Shown here: positions 62,183 to 64,000 of the stretch, one piece after another
Position numbering within the stretch: position 1 is the stretch's first letter
Layout of the letters: each line of letters opens with the position of its first letter
DNA from: Pythium myriotylum
Taxonomy: Eukaryota > Oomycota > Peronosporomycetes > Pythiales > Pythiaceae
DNA length: 64,000 bases
Direction: 5' to 3'
Assembly: GCA_023091665.1 (NCBI GenBank)
Contig: JALJCQ010000019.1
Span: 310,001-374,000, forward strand
Program-made: the position numbers and the translations under genes
Notes under the pieces: model-generated
What the model was told of the DNA's origin: nothing
Database searches by the model: none
What the model saw: only the letters and a program-made list of their open reading frames with translations

Positions 62183-62779
62183 TCGAAGGTTCATCGATAC
62201 ACGCAGCGGAACGGCCTGCTGTTCTACAGCGCCGTTGCCGACGATACTCCGCGTGTCGTCGTGCCAGGAGATCATGATCTGCGCCTGCGGATCATGTACG
62301 AGTACCACGATGCTCCAGTGAGCGGACATCGTGGACGTGAGAAGACATATCTCACGTTGAGTCGCGACTTTTATTGGCCTCGCCAATTCAAGTTCGTGCG
62401 CAAGTACGTCCGTGCTTGCGAGGTTTGCCAGCGAGTGAAGTCGGGACCTTCACTTCGCGCGCCGCTACAGTCTCTGCCGGTACCGACAGAGTGCTGGGAG
62501 TCCGTCTCCATGGACTTCATCTTCGGGTTTCCCGAAGATGAACAGGAGAACAATGGGATCCTCGTGTTCGTGGATCGTTTCAGCAAGATGGTGCATCTTG
62601 CTGCAGTTCCAGAGACGATCACAGCCGAAGGCTGCGCTCGCGTCTTCGTCGACACGGTGTTTCGACACCATGGTCTGCCACGAGAGCTCGTGTCAGATCG
62701 AGACCCACGGTTCACCGCGGAGTTCTGGCGCGCCGTGTTCCGTTCCCCTCGGAACACGAATCAAGATGTCGACCTCTGA
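62183..62779 (+). pseudogene. Pol part 2: integrase zinc-binding domain and first part of catalytic core
   Basis: Same frame as the preceding Pol part, separated only by the TGA at 62180-62182. An HHCC zinc-binding domain is visible (HDAPVSGHRG and ACEVCQRVK), then the first two catalytic Asp residues in MDFIFGFPED and VSDRDPRFTAEFW. Similarity stops near 62745, and the frame closes at 62779; downstream similarity resumes in another frame, marking a one-base insertion in a run of four C. Confidence 0.85.
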
Positions 62780-64000
62780 CCACCCTGAGACCGATGGTCA
62801 GACAGAGCGCGCGAACCGCGTGATCGAAGAGATTCTTCGAGGCTACGTCCACTCGTTCTTGAGTTGGAGTGAGTTTTTGCCGATGGTCGAATTCGCCATC
62901 AACAACTCTGTGCATGCGTCGACGACGCATACACCGTTCTACGTGAATGGCCTCCGCCATCCACGTATTCCAACCCTTTTGGAGAGTGAGTCTCCTTCAG
63001 GGGAGGGAGGGACTCGCTCGAGCGAGCTCCCGGACCGCTCTCGCTCCTCGGAGACCGACGTAATGGTCGATCCTCCCACCGATGACGCTCCAGTCATCGG
63101 TCGCGCTCGTGTGAACGACGACGACGACGACGACAATGAAGCCGACGACGCGCTCGAAGTCGATGATGATGACTTCGACGGCGACGAGAGCGATGGCGCT
63201 CTCGTCGAAGAAGAGATGGACATCTCAGCAGCGCGCACGTCGCGCGCTGCTGCCAAGCAAACGGAGTCAGCAGAGGACTTTCTGCTGAAGCGCCAAGCGG
63301 TTGTCCGCTTCGTACAGGACTCGATCGCCCACGCGGTCGATCGACAGAAGATGAACTCAGACAAGAATGGAAGAGGAAACACTCTTTCATTTAATGAAGG
63401 CTACTTAGTGTTGTTATCAACGACTACACTACCTACACATGCAGTTACCAACGTCGGTAGCAACAAGTTGCTGCGGAAGTTCATCGGTCCGTTCCGCGTG
63501 CTCCGCCGCATGGGGCACGCGTATACGCTTGAGCTTCCTCGTAGGATGCGGACGCATCCTACGTTCTACGTTGGTCGCCTTCGTCCGTACCATCAGTACG
63601 ACGGTGCTTCCGAGCAATCGGAATCCCCGAGCGCTCGAGAGTCCCAAGGAGAAGCTTGTACTCCCGGACAAGCGTGTTCAACTCCGATTGAACACGATCG
63701 TGCGAGCCCCGCAGCGTCGCCAGCTGCGCCTCCAGTCGCACTCTCTGCGACCGCTCCTCCGCAAGGTCTGCGCGGAGTCGCTCCTGCGCAAGCTGGAGCC
63801 GAAGATCATCCGAGTCGTCACGACGAGCCGAGTACGACTCGTCGCGCTGAAGATACGTCGGCGCGGCCGGTGGATAGTGTCTTCCCACCGCCGCCGCCCC
63901 CACTGGTTGACTCCAGTGGTGCTGAGCGCTGGATCGTTGAGCGCCTGCTGAATCATAGGGATCAGCAGGGCGGAAATCGAACGAAGTATCTCGTTCGATG
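62766..64000 (+). pseudogene. Pol part 3: integrase C-terminal half, GPY/F module and start of chromodomain
   Basis: Frame +1 relative to the previous part and open to the window end. It carries the third catalytic residue in ETDGQTERANRVIEE, then VEFAINNSVHASTTHTPF. A long acidic low-complexity linker (poly-Asp near 63115-63140, EVDDDDFDGDESDG) follows, then the GPY/F module (KFIGPFRVLRRMGHAYTLEL) and THPTFYVGRLRPYH. After a Pro/Ala-rich linker the last residues (WIVERLLNHRD, KYLVRW) are the beginning of a chromodomain, which in chromoviruses steers integration to marked chromatin. Confidence 0.85.

Larger units (their letters stand above)
58571..63999. repeat. Dense series of short perfect inverted repeats across the retrotransposon
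   Basis: By eye at least 24 inverted repeats with perfect arms of 9-12 bp and loops of 0-12 nt. Examples: 59874-59893 (20-nt perfect palindrome), 60242-60263 (22-nt perfect palindrome), 61147-61157/61161-61171, 61716-61726/61731-61741, 62516-62527/62531-62542 (12-bp arms), 63182-63192/63197-63207, 63226-63236/63242-63252, 63540-63550/63553-63563. Many more have 7-8-bp arms. They lie within coding sequence of gag and all pol domains. Uniform random sequence would give well under one with arms of 9 or more. Confidence 0.9.
58593..64000 (+). mobile_element. Ty3/gypsy LTR retrotransposon of chromovirus type, degenerate, 3' end off window
   Basis: Gene order gag, protease, reverse transcriptase, RNase H, integrase, GPY/F module, chromodomain is diagnostic of chromoviruses. 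The left limit is a guess: TGTTACGGG at about 58593 resembles a gypsy LTR start, but the gag-like frame follows too closely for a full LTR, so the 5' end is probably truncated or deleted. No second LTR is in the window. The element is broken by an in-frame TGA at 62180-62182 and a one-base insertion near 62745, so this copy should not be autonomous. Confidence 0.9.

Noticed and set aside
62160..62260. TGA in Pol considered as a recoded selenocysteine codon
   Set aside because: No selenocysteine insertion signal or Cys-homologous position seen; nonsense decay is simpler.
63108..63150. GAC repeat in the retrotransposon considered as link to the GAC microsatellite of the unknown gene
   Set aside because: Both encode Asp runs but flanks are unrelated; simple convergent microsatellites.

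Overview
The window looks like nuclear DNA of an oomycete (stramenopile). Genes are compact and carry few, short introns (about 53-146 nt, GT...AG). The gene set fits that group: a cyclic-nucleotide-domain anoctamin, a protein kinase/PP2C fusion, tandem LRR-bearing multipass membrane proteins, a plant/fungal-type PNGase A, secreted RNase T2 enzymes and a chromodomain Ty3/gypsy retrotransposon. I cannot name the species. No rRNA, tRNA or CRISPR was recognised. Gene models below are built by eye from open frames, splice signals in matching phase and family similarity.

Region 1 (1-34.8 kb) is mostly single-copy host genes: a HGSNAT-like acetyltransferase (partial), a two-PDZ scaffold, a TLC-domain protein, mitochondrial uL3m, an LRR protein, PNGase A, a cNMP-anoctamin-C2 protein, two tandem LRR membrane proteins (one with a stop near its 5' end), a PH-B56 PP2A subunit, a kinase/zinc-finger/PP2C fusion, a HAD phosphatase, a small secreted protein and pantothenate kinase. 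Signalling and membrane roles dominate: PP2A targeting, kinase plus phosphatase in one chain, and cNMP plus C2 on a scramblase/channel core.

Region 2 (34.8-41.4 kb) is nearly gene-free. It holds one small nuclear-type protein and about 5.3 kb with no convincing gene. Region 3 (41.4-48.1 kb) has a 600-residue unknown gene with two degenerate partial copies around it, a second unknown gene and a multipass membrane protein.

Region 4 (48.1-58.2 kb) is a young segmental duplication. A unit made of an unknown gene lying tail-to-tail with an RNase T2 gene occurs once intact (A). It recurs as a near-perfect 2.6-kb inverted copy (B) and as a third copy (C) whose RNase has diverged but whose downstream 1.4 kb is essentially identical. 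Both partial copies of the unknown gene have gained new in-frame 5' ends.

Region 5 (about 58.6 kb to the end) is a broken chromovirus-type Ty3/gypsy element running off the window: gag, protease, RT, RNase H, integrase, GPY/F module and the start of a chromodomain, with one in-frame stop and one single-base frameshift. Its sequence is packed with short perfect inverted repeats, far more than chance predicts. This is the most striking unexplained structure in the window.
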